The translations under genes were made by a program, and so were the position numbers. Under the pieces are notes generated by a model. That model ran no database searches. It was given only the letters and a program-made list of their open reading frames with translations, and was not told the DNA's origin. Positions 1-11,574 of a DNA stretch of 64,000 nt are shown here, piece by piece. Source of the DNA: Glycine soja (Eukaryota; Streptophyta; Magnoliopsida; Fabales; Fabaceae); the NCBI RefSeq assembly GCF_004193775.1, contig NC_041002.1, positions 5,691,261 to 5,755,260 of the forward strand, in the 5' to 3' direction. The first letter of the stretch is position 1. Every line of letters starts with the position of its first letter.

Positions 1-520
1 GCCAATTACATGGAGTAACTCGTCCGTCCAACCTCGTTAGTACTTCGCTGACTCCTGGGCTCAGGAATCCATTTGTATCAGGAATCATCAATACACCTGA
101 TTGTGCTTGTAACATATGCAAAGTTAGTAAGGAAACTCATCTACATACACTTAGGGATTGCTATAATACAAATTTGGAAATTGACTCCATAGGTTCTTCA
201 TCAATACTTCTTCTCTTAGAATAAAATGGAGTGGTTGAATCCAAGTCTCACATCTGTTAGAGATAATGTCGAGATAAAATATATAAGTGGGGACAACCCT
301 TCCCCGATAAGCTAACTTTTGGGGTTAGGTTATGTCATGACCTACATTCTAAGAGACTGGACAATTTGGTAAATATCCACCATCTGGTCACTAATTTGTT
401 GTACATTATTATTTTTTTACTTATGTTTACATAAGAGCAAGGGAATTGTAAAACAATTTTTTTGGTCACCTTCACCGTACAATGTTCTAAAATATAAATA
501 CTAATGGAAGCTCTCTATAT
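1..520. repeat. Unclassified transposon-derived sequence at left edge
   Basis: There is no open reading frame of note. The stretch around 240-345 (cues of the form 'ctcacatctgttagagata', 'aagtggggacaacccttcc', 'gctaacttttggggtta') resembles the transcribed flanks of plant Ty1/copia elements. That resemblance is from memory and is weak evidence. The block ends where similarity to the gypsy element downstream begins, near 523, so it is probably a separate fragment abutting that element. Confidence 0.35.
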
Positions 521-522
521 GT

Positions 523-748
523 AACATACCCAACACCACTAATACATATGATTTTATTCTTTTTACAGGTGTCGAGGGAAGGATCCCAGAGTATGAAGAA
601 CCTAGGGATTTGAGGTCAAATCCTTTCCAAGGTGGAGGGGATGATGCAATCCTACCCCTCAAGGGTATTGGATAGAAGAATCCAAGAGCATTGGGCTAGA
701 GTTACTAAAGAAGGCCCTAGGGTTCTCATGAACCTCAAGGTAGATTTC
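523..748 (+). mobile_element. Ty3/gypsy pol 3' end, upstream copy
   Basis: This stretch is nearly the same as 4,930-5,156, which lies directly before the second LTR. Read in frame it gives the end of an integrase polyprotein (EGRIPEYEEP...RSNPFQGGGDDAI), followed by a degraded tail. Similarity between the two copies starts near the shared text 'caacaccactaata'. Internal pol sequence on the outer side of the left LTR is not expected for a simple element, so a second, upstream internal region must once have been joined here. Confidence 0.7.
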
Positions 749-1507
749 TGAGCCCATGGGCCAAGGTTGGGTCCATTCTTCTTTGTAAATATTAGAATAG
801 GTTTTTTCTTCTTTGGGGCCTTGTATTCTGGTCATTCTAGTAGTATAGGATTTTAGCCTTGTATTTCAGGACATTTTGAGTAATCCTTGTAGTAGAGACT
901 TTTTGGTATTTTCATGTATTTTGGCATGGGGGTGAGCTAAGCTATTATACAGGGTATGTGTAGCTAAGCTCTAGCTTCTCATCTCAAGGAGGTGAACTTA
1001 GCTATTAGAGGGGTGTGTGCAGCTAAGCTCTAGCTTCTCTAGAAATCTTTTCAAGGAAGCTTCTCAAGGAGGTGAGCTTAGTTATTAGAGGAATGTGTGT
1101 AGCTAAGGTCTAACTTCTCAAGGAAGCTTCTCAAAGAAGCTACCTAAGCTATAAATAGAAACATGTGTAACACTTGTTGTAACTTTGATGAATGAGAGTC
1201 TTGTGAGACACACTTCAAAGTTCAACTTCTCTCCCTCTTTTCCTCCTTCAGTTTCATGCTCCCCCCCCCCCTCTCTATCTCTTTCTTTTCCTCCATTGAA
1301 GCTTCCTCTCTAAGCTTCTTATCCAAGGCACTCTCTTGGTGGTGAAGCTCCTTCTTTCATGGCTTATTCCCTAGTGGATGATGCCTCCTCTCACTTCTTC
1401 TCCTTTATCTTCCACTCCATCTCCATAGTGGAAAATCACCATTGAAGGACCTCATTGAAGCTCAAAGATCTAGCCTCCATAGAAGCTTCACAAGCAAGCT
1501 TCCATCA
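749..1507 (+). repeat. Left LTR of degenerate Ty3/gypsy element
   Basis: The repeat begins TGAGCCCAT and ends CTTCCATCA, so it has the TG...CA ends of an LTR. It is largely repeated at 5,157-5,961. A probable TATA box (ctataaataga) lies near 1,150. The segment at about 960-1,140 holds degenerate repeats of an AGCTTCTCAAGGAGGTGAGCTTAG type. A primer-binding site follows two bases after the right edge. The left boundary is set by the TG and by the end of pol homology and could be off by some bases, because no good polypurine tract precedes it. Confidence 0.7.
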
Positions 1508-1509
1508 AG

Positions 1510-1522
1510 TGGTAATCAGAGC
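1510..1522 (+). promoter_or_regulatory. Primer-binding site, initiator Met tRNA type
   Basis: The sequence tggtaatcagagc matches the plant initiator methionine tRNA complement (TGGTATCAGAGC) except for one inserted A. It sits two bases beyond the LTR end, the usual place for priming minus-strand DNA synthesis in Ty3/gypsy elements. Confidence 0.7.
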
Positions 1523-3363
1523 ATAAGAGCTTCAAGTAGGTGCTCCTTAAACCTCCATTAATTTTCAACTTTACATTCTCCTCCATTGATGTTTCTTCAT
1601 TTTTCTCCATGTATCTCCTCACATGTCTTGTGCTAAATGTTGTTAACATGATTCTTTAGAATTTCCACCGATTAAACTTGCTATAAAAGCTAGATTTGCT
1701 TTTCTATGGTTCAAATTTCTTGTTCTTGTTCTTGAACCATGAATTGTGTTGAGTTTAGGTTCCTTTGAGTTTTGTCTTGCTATTTTTTGTGGCTGAAACC
1801 TTAACCATAAAATTCTTACAAAAACATTAAAGTAGAATAAAACCTCAAAAATCTAGAGTGACTTTTTCACCTATTGTAGTTTTGTCATAGAAGTCATGTC
1901 TAGTCATGAAACTTGTCACATAAGATTTCTTATGTTGTGCTGAATTTTATTTTTCTTGTTCTTTGTCTAACTCATTTGTTGATGAGTGTATGAAATTATT
2001 TTAGCCAATTAGTTGATTTGAGTCAAATCTTGCAAGTTAATTAGTCCTTAACATGTTCATGCAAATTCTTAGAGAGTCTTTGATTGTGAACCTTTTCTTG
2101 AACTTTTAGGTTTCCTTATGATTGTATCTATTGTGAATTTGAGTTTTGGTGATTAAATTGCTGGGTGAAATTTTGATCCTAAGTGAATATTGAACTCTTA
2201 AAACTGTGGTAAACAAGCCTAGTTAGTTCAACATACATAGGAAGGTTGAAAGTAAGCCCAAGGCAATCAATATACCATGCTTAAAAAATTTGAAGTCTGA
2301 AATCACTGGTGTTGGCAACTTAAACATACGAACTTGTAAAAATTACTGGTAATTGGTCACTGAGAATCTGGAGCTGAAATTTTTACTAAATTTTCTAGAC
2401 ATCTGGAAAAATATTAGAAAAAAGTGATTTGGATAAAAGTAAAAAATACTAAAAAGCACACAAGTTGGCAGAAAAATCAGTATCTAGGAAAAAAAAAGTG
2501 AAACGGAAGTGTGCTTGTTGTTTTGGCTCAAAATTTGTTCTATAATTGGTGCCTATTTTATACCAATCTTAGTTCTGAAATTTCAATTGAAAATTAGTGT
2601 GAAAACAAGTGCCAAACTATAGGTTTCTTGAGTCTTTTTTTTTTGTTTTTTTACTCTACTCTAGAGCTATTCTAAGTTTCTCTTTAAGTCCTAGCTTACT
2701 TCTATGTCCTTTTCATTACTTTAATTGTTGAGTAATCCTTGAAAGTTTGTCTTGTTAAAACTCTATTGGTTTAGCTTTCATTTCATTTTTTGGTCTATGG
2801 TTATTGTTTATCTCTTTGTTTCCTTGTTTGTGAGTTGCCATATAGGGAATTGGAAAGGAGGATTGGTGGCATCCATTGAAGAATTTCAGTCAAGAAGCAA
2901 GGGGCCAACCATCTTAAGAGCTATTGGACTAAGAAGCACTCAAAATTGAGTGAAATACCAACAAGAGAATAGCCACCAAAATGAAGGACCTTTTATAATT
3001 TACAATTTATTTGTAATTGGACACTTGTACGTTTACCTTCATTACTTCCAAATTTTGTAATAAAAAGGTCTTTCATTGGAAGTAAATTGGTAGCCTTCAA
3101 TAGGTCACCCTACTTCCATTTGTGTGTAATAATTTTAGGTAATTTTCCCTTAGGATAGTAAGTGCTTTGTTCATAATCTTAAATGAGGTCATCCAAACAC
3201 TCTTAGAATCCACCTAGTTTACATCTCGCACTTTAATTTCTTGCTTATTTACATAGCTTATTTTTTTTTACTAGTCTCGCCTAGTTTATCTTGTTATTAC
3301 ATAATACTTTCTTCTTGCTTATCACGTTTATCTTGAGTTCTTTTAAACCCTAGTTTTTAGCTT
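1523..3363 (+). mobile_element. Non-coding leader of the gypsy element
   Basis: This is 1.8 kb of AT-rich sequence between the primer-binding site and the first gag-like frame. A short open frame at 2,752-2,949 has no recognisable domain. Long untranslated leaders are common in this kind of soybean-like gypsy element. I see no host gene here. Confidence 0.5.
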
Positions 3364-4340
3364 TTGCAAAACCCCAACAAGAAAGACCACAACTTAGGAA
3401 CCAACGTAAGTCATCATTCATCTAGTGTTAATGGTGAGGGTACTAGTCATAAGGACCTTCTATCTAGAATCTTAGATGAGTTGAGTTCCCTCAAGTTATG
3501 TAAGCAAAAACTAGAAAGAAAAGAAAAAGAGAAAGAGAGGGTAGAAATAAATCAAGATGAAAGGGAACAAATAAGGGAAGAAGAAAGAAGGAAAATATTA
3601 AAAGAGTTAAGAAAAGAAAAACATGTCTCATATAGTAGTCATGACTCTTACAAGAGCCTAATTAAAGAACTTCATGACTATTATGAAGGAAGGCATAGGT
3701 CACATCTTAGACCTCACTCCCATAGGAGAGAAAAGGAAAGAAAGTTTCAATAGGCTAACATTAACCTCCCATACTTCCATAGGAAGGACAATGTAGAGAC
3801 TTACTTAGATTGGGAAATAAGGGTAGAGCAACAACTTAAAAGGAAGTCTACTTCAAAATCTTATGGCTCTCATTGATATCCAAAGAAATAGCAAGGTCAA
3901 GGCATTTTAGGGGCGACACCTTCTAAGCCCAAAGATGATAAGGGAAAGACAATAGAAAAGCAGTCCCCTAAGGCTAGTATGCAAGAAAAGACTAGCTCTA
4001 AAAAGTGCTTTAAATTTCTTGGAAAAGGACACATCACTTCTCAATGCCTCACCAAGAAAACCATGATTATGAGGGGCCAAGACATTTGTAGTTGCCAAGA
4101 TGAGGCTACTAGTTCACCTTCCTCTAGTGAAAGTGAAGAAGCAAAAAGGGAAGAATCTAGTGAAGAAATCTACCCCCAAGAAGAAGGACAACCTTTAATG
4201 GTTAAGGAGGAGTGTAAGGAGGTAAGTGTCTCCTCCAAGAGATTAGCTATGAAGGAAAGTCATTTTGCAATAAAGACAAAAATTAAAGAAACTTCCCCTC
4301 TTAGACAACCTCCACGTTTTTTCCTTTGTAAAAAGACACT
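3364..4340 (+). mobile_element. Degenerate gag region of gypsy element
   Basis: The frame at 3,364-3,753 encodes a charged segment rich in K, E and R with a likely coiled-coil stretch (KEKERVEINQDEREQIREEE) and lacks an ATG start. After a stop, the text continues as gag (INLPYFHRKD...ETYLDWE), the usual gag core of these elements. In a third frame from 3,979 comes a damaged zinc knuckle, CFKFLGKGHITSQC. In it the second cysteine of CX2CX4HX4C is replaced by F. An acidic serine-rich linker (SSPSSSESEE) follows. The frame changes and the lost cysteine show the copy cannot make a working Gag. Confidence 0.75.
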
Positions 4341-5156
4341 TGTTAGCACTACCACATCTCTTGGGCTTGAGGTTATTCCTCAAGTAAAGAAGTTGTTGGA
4401 TGAGGGTTTAGTTCGTAAGAGCTTAAATCCTTGTACTTTGTTGGTGTCCAAAATAGGTATTATTAGGCACCAAATCCCTAAAATAAGTGATATGATGAAT
4501 GTGATAAGTGTTACAACTCTCTTTTGTAAAATCACTCAGGCACCCAACATCTTCATGATTCGTGTACATACATCTTCATGATTCGTGTACATAGGGACTC
4601 ATTAGGTGGGTTTGGTTTGTCGTACTTTTTTGTAGGAATAATAAACATGAAAATACAAAAAAATGTACATTTTATTGCATTACTTTTCTTAATTTTTTAA
4701 ATAGTGATCAAGGGGTTCCCACGAACCCTAAGAGAATAAACTTCATTCCTAATTGGCCCACTCCACCAAGTATAAGGGAAATTTGGGGCTGCCATGACTT
4801 AACAAAATTTTACAAAAGGTTTGTCTCATATTTTTCTATACTTGTAGCACCACTTAGTGAGTTGGTGAGGAACCATGTTCTCTCATGGGAAGATGCTCAA
4901 GAAAGGGATTTTCATACCTTACCCTACTCCAACATACTTAACACCACTAATATATATGTTTTTATTCTTTTTACAGGTGTTGAGGGAAGGAGCCCAGAGT
5001 ATCAAGAATCTCAGAATTTGAGGTCAAATCATTTCCAAGAGGGAGGGAATGATGCAATCCTACCCCCCAAGGGTATTGGATAGAAGACTCCAAGAAGATT
5101 GGGCTAGAGCTGCTAAAGAAGGCCCTAGGGTTCTCAAGAACCTCAAGGTAAATTTA
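4341..5156 (+). mobile_element. Collapsed pol remnant of gypsy element
   Basis: The start of reverse transcriptase is visible (PQVKKLLDEGLVRKSLNPC, then ISDMMNVIS, then the 'APSTFM' motif as APNIFM), but the catalytic middle is missing. Near 4,750-4,915 a second frame reads as the RT to RNase H junction (NWPTPPSIRE, FYKRFVSYFSIL, APLSELV). The rest of RNase H and most of integrase are deleted. Only the polyprotein end at 4,975-5,080 remains. A perfect 23-bp tandem duplication lies at 4,548-4,593. This is a non-autonomous, internally deleted element. Confidence 0.7.
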
Positions 5157-5961
5157 TGAGCCCATAGGCCAAGGTTGGGTCCACTCTTCTTTATAAATAT
5201 TAGAATAGTTTTTTCCTTCTTTGGGGCCTTGTATTTTGGCCATTCTAGTAGTATAGGGTTTTAGCCTTATATTTCAGGGCATTTTGAGTAATCATTGTAG
5301 GGACTTTTTTGTATTTTCATGTATTTTGGCATCGGGGTGAGCTTAGCTATTATACAGGGTATGTGTAGCTATGCTCTAGCTTCTCATCTCAAGGAGATGA
5401 GCTTAGCTATTAGAGGGGTGTGTGTAGCTAAGCTCTAGCTTCTCTAGGAAGCTTCTCAAGGAGGTGAGCTTAGTTATTAGAGGGGTGTGTGTAGCTAAGG
5501 TCTAGCTTCTCAAGGAAGCTTCTCAAAGAAGCTTCTCAAGGAAGTTTCTCAAGGAAGCTTCTCATGGAAGCTTCTTAAGGAAGTTTCTCAAGAAAGCTAC
5601 CTAAGCTATAAATAGAAGCATGTGTAACACTTGTTGTAACTTTGATGAATAAGAGTCTTGTGAGACACACTTCAAAGTTCAACTTCTCTCCCTCTTTTCC
5701 TCCTTCAATTTCGTGCTCCCCCCTCCCCCTCTCTCTTTCTTTTCCTCCATTGAAGCTTGCTCTCTAAGCTTCTTATCCAAGGCACTCTCTTGGTGGTGAA
5801 GCTCCTTCTTCCATGGCTTATTCCCTAGTGGATGGCGCCTCCTCTCATCTCTTCTTCTTTATCTTCCGCTCCATCTCCATGGTGGAAAATCACCATCGAA
5901 GGACCTCATTGAAGCTCAAAGATCCAGCCTCCATAGAAGCTTCACAAGCAAGCTTCCATCA
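5157..5961 (+). repeat. Right LTR of degenerate Ty3/gypsy element
   Basis: This is the counterpart of 749-1,507 with the same TGAGCCCAT start and CTTCCATCA end, but longer (805 against 759 bp). Much of the extra length lies at about 5,510-5,590, where units like 'aagcttctcaagg' are repeated more often. Substitutions between the two LTRs are frequent, so the element is not recent. The LINE fragment begins immediately after it. Confidence 0.7.
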
Positions 5962-7075
5962 GGTTGTCTAAGAACAAGCTTCCAACAATGGACAATCTTG
6001 TTAGGACAAACATCTTGGTGCATGAGGCGAACACTATGTGCATTTTCTATCATTCACAATTGAAAGATATGAAGCATGTTCTGTTTGGTTGGCACTTTGC
6101 CTCTTAGGTTTGGTGCCAGTGCTATAGTTGGTTAGGAGTATCATAGGTTCAACCTTTGGACTGGAAAAATCACTTCCTCCAACACCAATGTTATTGGTTA
6201 GGGAAGGGGAAGACGAAAGTATGGAGGGCGATTTGGTTGGTGTACAGTAGTTTAGGTGCTTTGGATCCATCGTAATAATATTATTTTCAACCAATCTATA
6301 CTAGACTTTGATTTGGTGACAAAATATATTAGTTTCAAGGCTTGGAGTTGGCTATTCATAAAGGTCCAAAGTTTTTCCTTCTCATCTTTTGAATGGTACT
6401 CTAATCCAAAATATTGTATAAAAGCTCTCTGATTTGTTTCTTAGTTTCGATTGGGCGAGCTCAAGGGTGGTATGTTTGAGTGAAGGTTATATTGGAGGTT
6501 TGTTTGGTCATCTTTGTACGTATGTTGCATGCATGAAGGAGTGGTTGGTTGTTGTGGATCAATTTATATCAGAACTATGTGATGGGATACACTATAGAAT
6601 TTGTTATTCACTATTTGGGTAGCATATTTATTGTGCTAGTGACACACTTATTTTTGGTAGGTTGTATTGCACGGATGTTCTTTTGTTGTTACATTTGTTG
6701 CTCTCTGTACACATCTTGTGTTACAGTTGATATTTAATATGCTTTTTTTTGCCTACCAAAGAAAAAGATATGTTACTCAAGAAGATTAAGTGGATACTTG
6801 ACTTTAGTGGTTCATGTGGCGTCACTACATCTCTGAATTTTGATTTGATTGCTATTAAATATAGATTAGTATATTACAATTGGCTTGAGATACTAGGCAC
6901 AAAAATGTTATTTGAGTTTGATTTAATCATGGAACTAAAGATGATCTTACAAGGTGCTCATACTTTACATCCACATGCTCCTTTGATCAAAATTATATCA
7001 AAGGGATGGATAAATAATCTTGGCAAGTTTAGCTGTAACATGCTTTTAGAAAGATTAATGTTTGTGTAGACTAGC
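5962..7075 (+). mobile_element. LINE 3' fragment: zf-RVT and RNase H-like parts
   Basis: In broken frames the sequence reads like the zinc-binding 'zf-RVT' tail of plant non-LTR reverse transcriptases (KNKLPTMDNLVRTNILVHEA, then VLFGWHFAS, VQPLDWKNHF, KTKVWRAIWL). From 6,749 to 7,069 an open frame ends in text resembling the RNase H-like domain found at the end of such ORFs (GAHTLHPHAPLIKII). Many stops and frameshifts are present. There is no target duplication that I can identify, and the endonuclease and reverse transcriptase core are absent. Confidence 0.6.
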
Positions 7076-7288
7076 TAGCTAGTAGAAGAGCCAAATTTGA
7101 TGTTTTGCTAAAAGTTTATCATGTTTGTGTTGTGCAACTTCCAGTTTCTTTACTTGTTGATGCCATGAGCATTGTTTTCCTTTGTTACATTGTCCTTTTC
7201 TTTTTTGACAAATAAAAAAAAGATAATTTAATTATATATAATGATATTTACTTTAATTATCCTTATTATATGTAATAATTAAATTAAT

Positions 7289-7480
7289 GATTTACTATCT
7301 TTCTAGTCCCTTCACTTTTTTTACTTGTCAATATTTCTTAATTTTTTTGCTCTTACTTTTAATAAGGACTAAAAAAATTAATTAAGGGACTAAAAATAAG
7401 AAGAAAAAAGTTTAGGGAGATTCATCACTAAAAAATATAAGGAACTAAGAGATTTATGGACTGAAAAATAGTAAACCTTT
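7289..7480. mobile_element. Small inverted-repeat element (MITE-like), copy A
   Basis: The left end 'gatttactatctttctagtcc' mirrors the right end, which reads 'ctgaaaaatagtaaac' (reverse complement gtttactatttttcag). Both sides are flanked by aaattaat (7,281-7,288 and 7,481-7,488), a possible 8-bp target duplication. The flank is low in complexity, so this is only suggestive. There is no coding capacity. Confidence 0.5.
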
Positions 7481-7672
7481 AAATTAATTATTTTAGTTAT
7501 CTATTTTAAAATAATCTAATTATTATAATTTAAAATTATCTAAACTTGAATTGAATTATATATTTTTAGTGAAAAAATATTAGTGTTATTACTTAATTTA
7601 AATTAAAATATATATTTTTTATCAAATTAAATGTTTAAATCACTAGAATCACAATACTCGTTGTTATATTAA

Positions 7673-7877
7673 GTGTTTACTATATTTTTATTTCCTATAC
7701 TTTTTAGGATTTTTTTTTAATGGTTGAATCTTTTTTTTTTTGTTAGTCAATGTCATTTAACTTTTTTTTTCATTTTTACTTTTAGGTTTTTAACTTGTAG
7801 TCTCTTAATAATGAAAAAAAAAGTTAAGAAACTAAAACTTGTTAAAAAGATTTGTAAGACTAAAAAATAGTAAACTC
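7673..7877. mobile_element. Small inverted-repeat element (MITE-like), copy B
   Basis: The left end 'gtgtttactatatttttatt' mirrors the right end 'gactaaaaaatagtaaactc'. The terminal text is the same family as copy A at 7,289-7,480, including interior 'gactaaaa' and 'aacttgttaa' words. It has no coding capacity. Two related copies 200 bp apart suggest a locally frequent family. Confidence 0.45.
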
Positions 7878-7889
7878 TTATTTTAATTA

Positions 7890-8410
7890 ATAGAGTAAAT
7901 TATATTCCTATCCCTGAATATTGTTCTTTCCAATTATACTTGTCATCACTTTTTTTTTTATTTCTACACTAACCTCCATTGATGTGTGAAAATATTATAC
8001 TAACACTCCCTTACACCAACCATCCCCCTCCCCCTATTATCTTTTGTGTAAATATGAGGGGAAAAAGTTAAAAATATTAATAAAAAAATATATAAGAAAA
8101 ATAAGTTTTTAAGTCAATATTTGCTTAAAATTTTTCTAAAAAGTAGATTATATCTCTAATTTTACATACAATTAATAATAAATATTTTTCAATTTTATTA
8201 TTTATTAGAAGTAAAATATTTAAATAATTATATAAAAAAATATTCCCCCCTTTAATACACCCTTGGATATGTCGTTATATATTACACTAACTCCTTTAAT
8301 GTTTGAAAAAAATACATGGATACCTTTATAAGGGAGATTGTTGTAATCATTAAGTAAGGAAGAATGTTGTGTATAATTCAAAAAAAATCTCGAGAGGTGT
8401 TAATATAATT
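7890..8410. mobile_element. Putative third inverted-repeat element
   Basis: The left edge 'agtaaattatattcctatcc' is roughly mirrored by 'ttaatataatttgctttaat' near 8,398. The interior contains the repeated phrase 'acactaac(c)tcc' and long poly-A/T runs. The ends are imperfect and no target duplication could be fixed. Confidence 0.35.
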
Positions 8411-8439
8411 TGCTTTAATTAATATAATAACGAGAAATG

Positions 8440-9690
8440 TTAGTAACACACCACTAACACAATTTCTTGAACATGATTTTTTGTTGAATCAAAGATTCTA
8501 GACTTGAAGAGTAGACTTAGGATTTTGTTTTTAATCATTTTACAATGCCTAACAGTTTTAAAAGATGTGAACATTTGTATTGGATGTTTTTAGACTAGGC
8601 ATGATGAGTGATTTAGTCTTAGTTTTCTTATATCCATGTTTAGTAGAAATCAAGCATGGTAAATTAATGAATTGATTTCAAAGTTTCTTAGAAGTAATGA
8701 GTTCAACATAGTGTAATCGATTACAAAGTTTAGTAATCAATTACAAAGTGTTAGAACAAGCAACATAACTCACTTCTACTTGAAATTTGGCAAGAATCAT
8801 CGAATTAATCGATTACCAATTTCAGTAATTGATTACATAAGCCAGTTTCATCAAAAGGAAGACTTTGTGGCTTGAGATAATCGATTACCACATTTAGTAA
8901 TTGATTAGATTGTGTCTAGAAACTTTAGGAGCTCTCTATGTGCTGAAATAATCGATTACCATATTTGATAATCGATTATTCCAAAACCACAGAAGCTTGA
9001 GAAGCTCTCCGTGAAACGAGATAATTGATTACCATATTTTGTAATCGATTACTAAGTTTCTAGAAATGCATAACAAAAAGGAATTTGAACGAATTAATTA
9101 ATTACCATATTTGATAATCAATTAAATTGGTTTTAGCTATTAAAATTATAAATACCCTAACTTGTTCTTTCTCATTAGCGACTCTTAATAGGATATTATC
9201 TTTTTGAAAGCACATTTTAAGAGTCATTTAAGGGAATTACTTTTCATTTCTTCAAGAGATTCAAGTTTATCAAGATTCATTCATTCTTCATCATGACTTG
9301 ATAATCAAAGGAGAGGCTTGAAGATGTTGTGATCAGCACATCAAGGGCATTCAATCCAATTCTGCTTTTTTTCTACTTTCTTAATCTTGGTTAGGGTTAC
9401 CAAGGGTTTTCTGAGTTGATAGGGTTTCAAATCTTGAAATTTCTTATTTTAGGGTTCAACAAGGTTCTGGTTTTTCTCTTGTAGAGTTGAAGGTTCAAGG
9501 GAAAAGTAAATTTTTAGGGAATTGCATGTGCATAGTGCTTGTACTTGATTATCTAATAGTGGAAATTCCAAGGGATCCTAGAACAACTTGATATAGGTCC
9601 TCTTGAGGACTTGACCAATATAAATTATGTGTGTGATTCTCTCTTTCTCTAAACCTTGGTTTTGTGAATTAGTGCATAAAAATAATGCTC
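8440..9690 (+). repeat. Repeat block with ATCGATTAC palindromes, LTR-like
   Basis: The block holds about eight or more variants of the palindrome GTAATCGATTAC between 8,715 and 9,125, spaced irregularly. A TATA-like tataaatacc occurs near 9,147, followed by pyrimidine-rich leader-like text. This combination suggests the LTR or promoter part of a retrotransposon, but I could not place TG...CA ends or a partner copy. There is no open reading frame. A related palindrome cluster occurs at 63,050-63,300 inside a probable solo LTR. Confidence 0.45.
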
Positions 9691-10900
9691 ATACAAGGGC
9701 AGGTGTACCTTACACAATAGTAATAGTGAACTAAAAGTTTGATTATCGAACCTTAGAGATCAATTGTATTCCCAAGTAGTCAAAATTATTAAACTAAACA
9801 GTTAAGATAATTCAAAAGATTTAATTATTTTTGTGGTTTTTGTTTTTTAAGAGAAAACAAATAAAGTATTGCATAAGAGAGATTTAAGTGATAGAAAAAC
9901 GACTAGGGATTCTGATTCACTAGTATCAATTTCCCTTAATCCCAGTTTTAGTGAAGTTCCTTCCAAAGTTAATTACCGATTCTCAACGTCAACTAAAGCC
10001 CATATGATCAAGGTTGAATTATGCTATATGCCTTAAATCAATACCCCAATGATCATGGATATATCAATTTAAGTCAAAGGATATAATCAATTTCAGGGAT
10101 GATCAATTAAAAATTAATTAATCTATCAGAGATTATCCAAACAGTTTGATCATGCAATTTGGTGTAAAACATTCTCTACCTAGTTCTATCCAACATAAGC
10201 AGATAATCACAACAGTACATTCAATTAAGCATAGGATTGAACACTTCTCAAATAAACAATAATAATACGAAAAAGAAATAATTAACATAAACCACTAAGG
10301 AATTTCATTAACAACAAAGAAAAGAGTACAATTGGATAGTTACATCATAACTCCCAGATTAGGGTCACTAGTCGTTCAAGGTCCAAGCAAAACTAGAAAA
10401 TCCATAAGAAATTGGCATTGACATACCACATGGGAAGAATGATGATCACGATCTGTCCTTGTAGTGTTGTCTACAGTGTTGTCTACACCTTTCAAAACCC
10501 TAAAAAGTTTTTTCTAATTTGAAGATATGATAAAAGGTAAACGATACAATACACAACCCCTATTTCAAACTTCCCAAAAAATGTCAGTCAGAAAAGGTGC
10601 ATTACAACCATGATGAAATCCACCACGGTCATGGGTGTTGTGGATTGACGATGACCGTGATGGAATTTACCACTGCCATTGTTGAAAAGTTGGCACTATT
10701 CTAGAGGACAGTTATCCTTTTGCCATGGTTGTGCTACTTACCATGGTCATGATAAATGTACCACAGTCGTTATTAAGTGCAGAGTTTTTAGTTCTTCATA
10801 AAATCATGCAATTTTCAAATTTTCCACTCAATTGAGTAGCTATACTCCTACAATACAAAACTAGTGTCCAAACATGAGTTATGCCTAAAAAAATGCATGT
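9691..10900. repeat. Unclassified interspersed repeat
   Basis: There is no coding frame. The text looks like the non-coding part of a plant retroelement, probably minus-oriented. Between 10,605 and 10,790 a degenerate motif of the form 'accacggtcatgg' / 'ccatggtcatgat' recurs about six times in both orientations. I cannot assign a family. Confidence 0.3.
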
Positions 10901-11336
10901 AACTTACACAAAAACTCACACAAAATATCACTCAAAATGTGGTTTATCATGAATTAATCTTGGTAATGGAATTGATTTGAAAGGGCTATAAAACTTTGTT
11001 TTCTAAGAAAACCTTGATTTATAAAAGGGTGTTAATTTTAATTAAATCTAAGAAATAATTGGTAAAATTTCAAAGAATTTTTTCAACCCCTTCTTCTAGA
11101 TTCATGATTATTCCAACATCTTTATTACATGAAATTATTGAAAATGCAAATTTTTGTGGATCTCATTTCTTATTTAATGAGTACATTTCCTAAATTTTTT
11201 AGTTTCAATAAATTTTAACAAATAGTAGTAGAGGTTTTGTTAAAATGATGGAGAAACTTTATATGCAATACCATAAACATTGTTGGTGTTGTTCTCCAAT
11301 CAAATTTGTGATGATATTTAATGAAATTCTTTATCA
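10901..11336. other. AT-rich spacer
   Basis: I see no gene, repeat end or regulatory element that I could support. Confidence 0.4.
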
Positions 11337-11574
11337 TACATATTATTGAGATTTTTTTTTTGCATAACAAAAAGGTTTTAGTATTATAAAGTGTCATTGG
11401 CACGAGGAGTTCCAATGGCCATCAATTACAAGAGACCAATAATTATGTTCCAACATTGAAAAAATTGATAAAAAGTAACCCCTCCATACATGGTTATCTA
11501 TCATTTTATCCCCACGAAAGAAAACACATCAGAGTGCACCCTCCTAGACTCTATATTCACATGAGGATCTTTAA

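Noticed and set aside
8715..9125. CRISPR-like array from repeated palindromes
   Set aside because: Spacing is irregular, repeats are short and decayed, and the DNA is plant nuclear.
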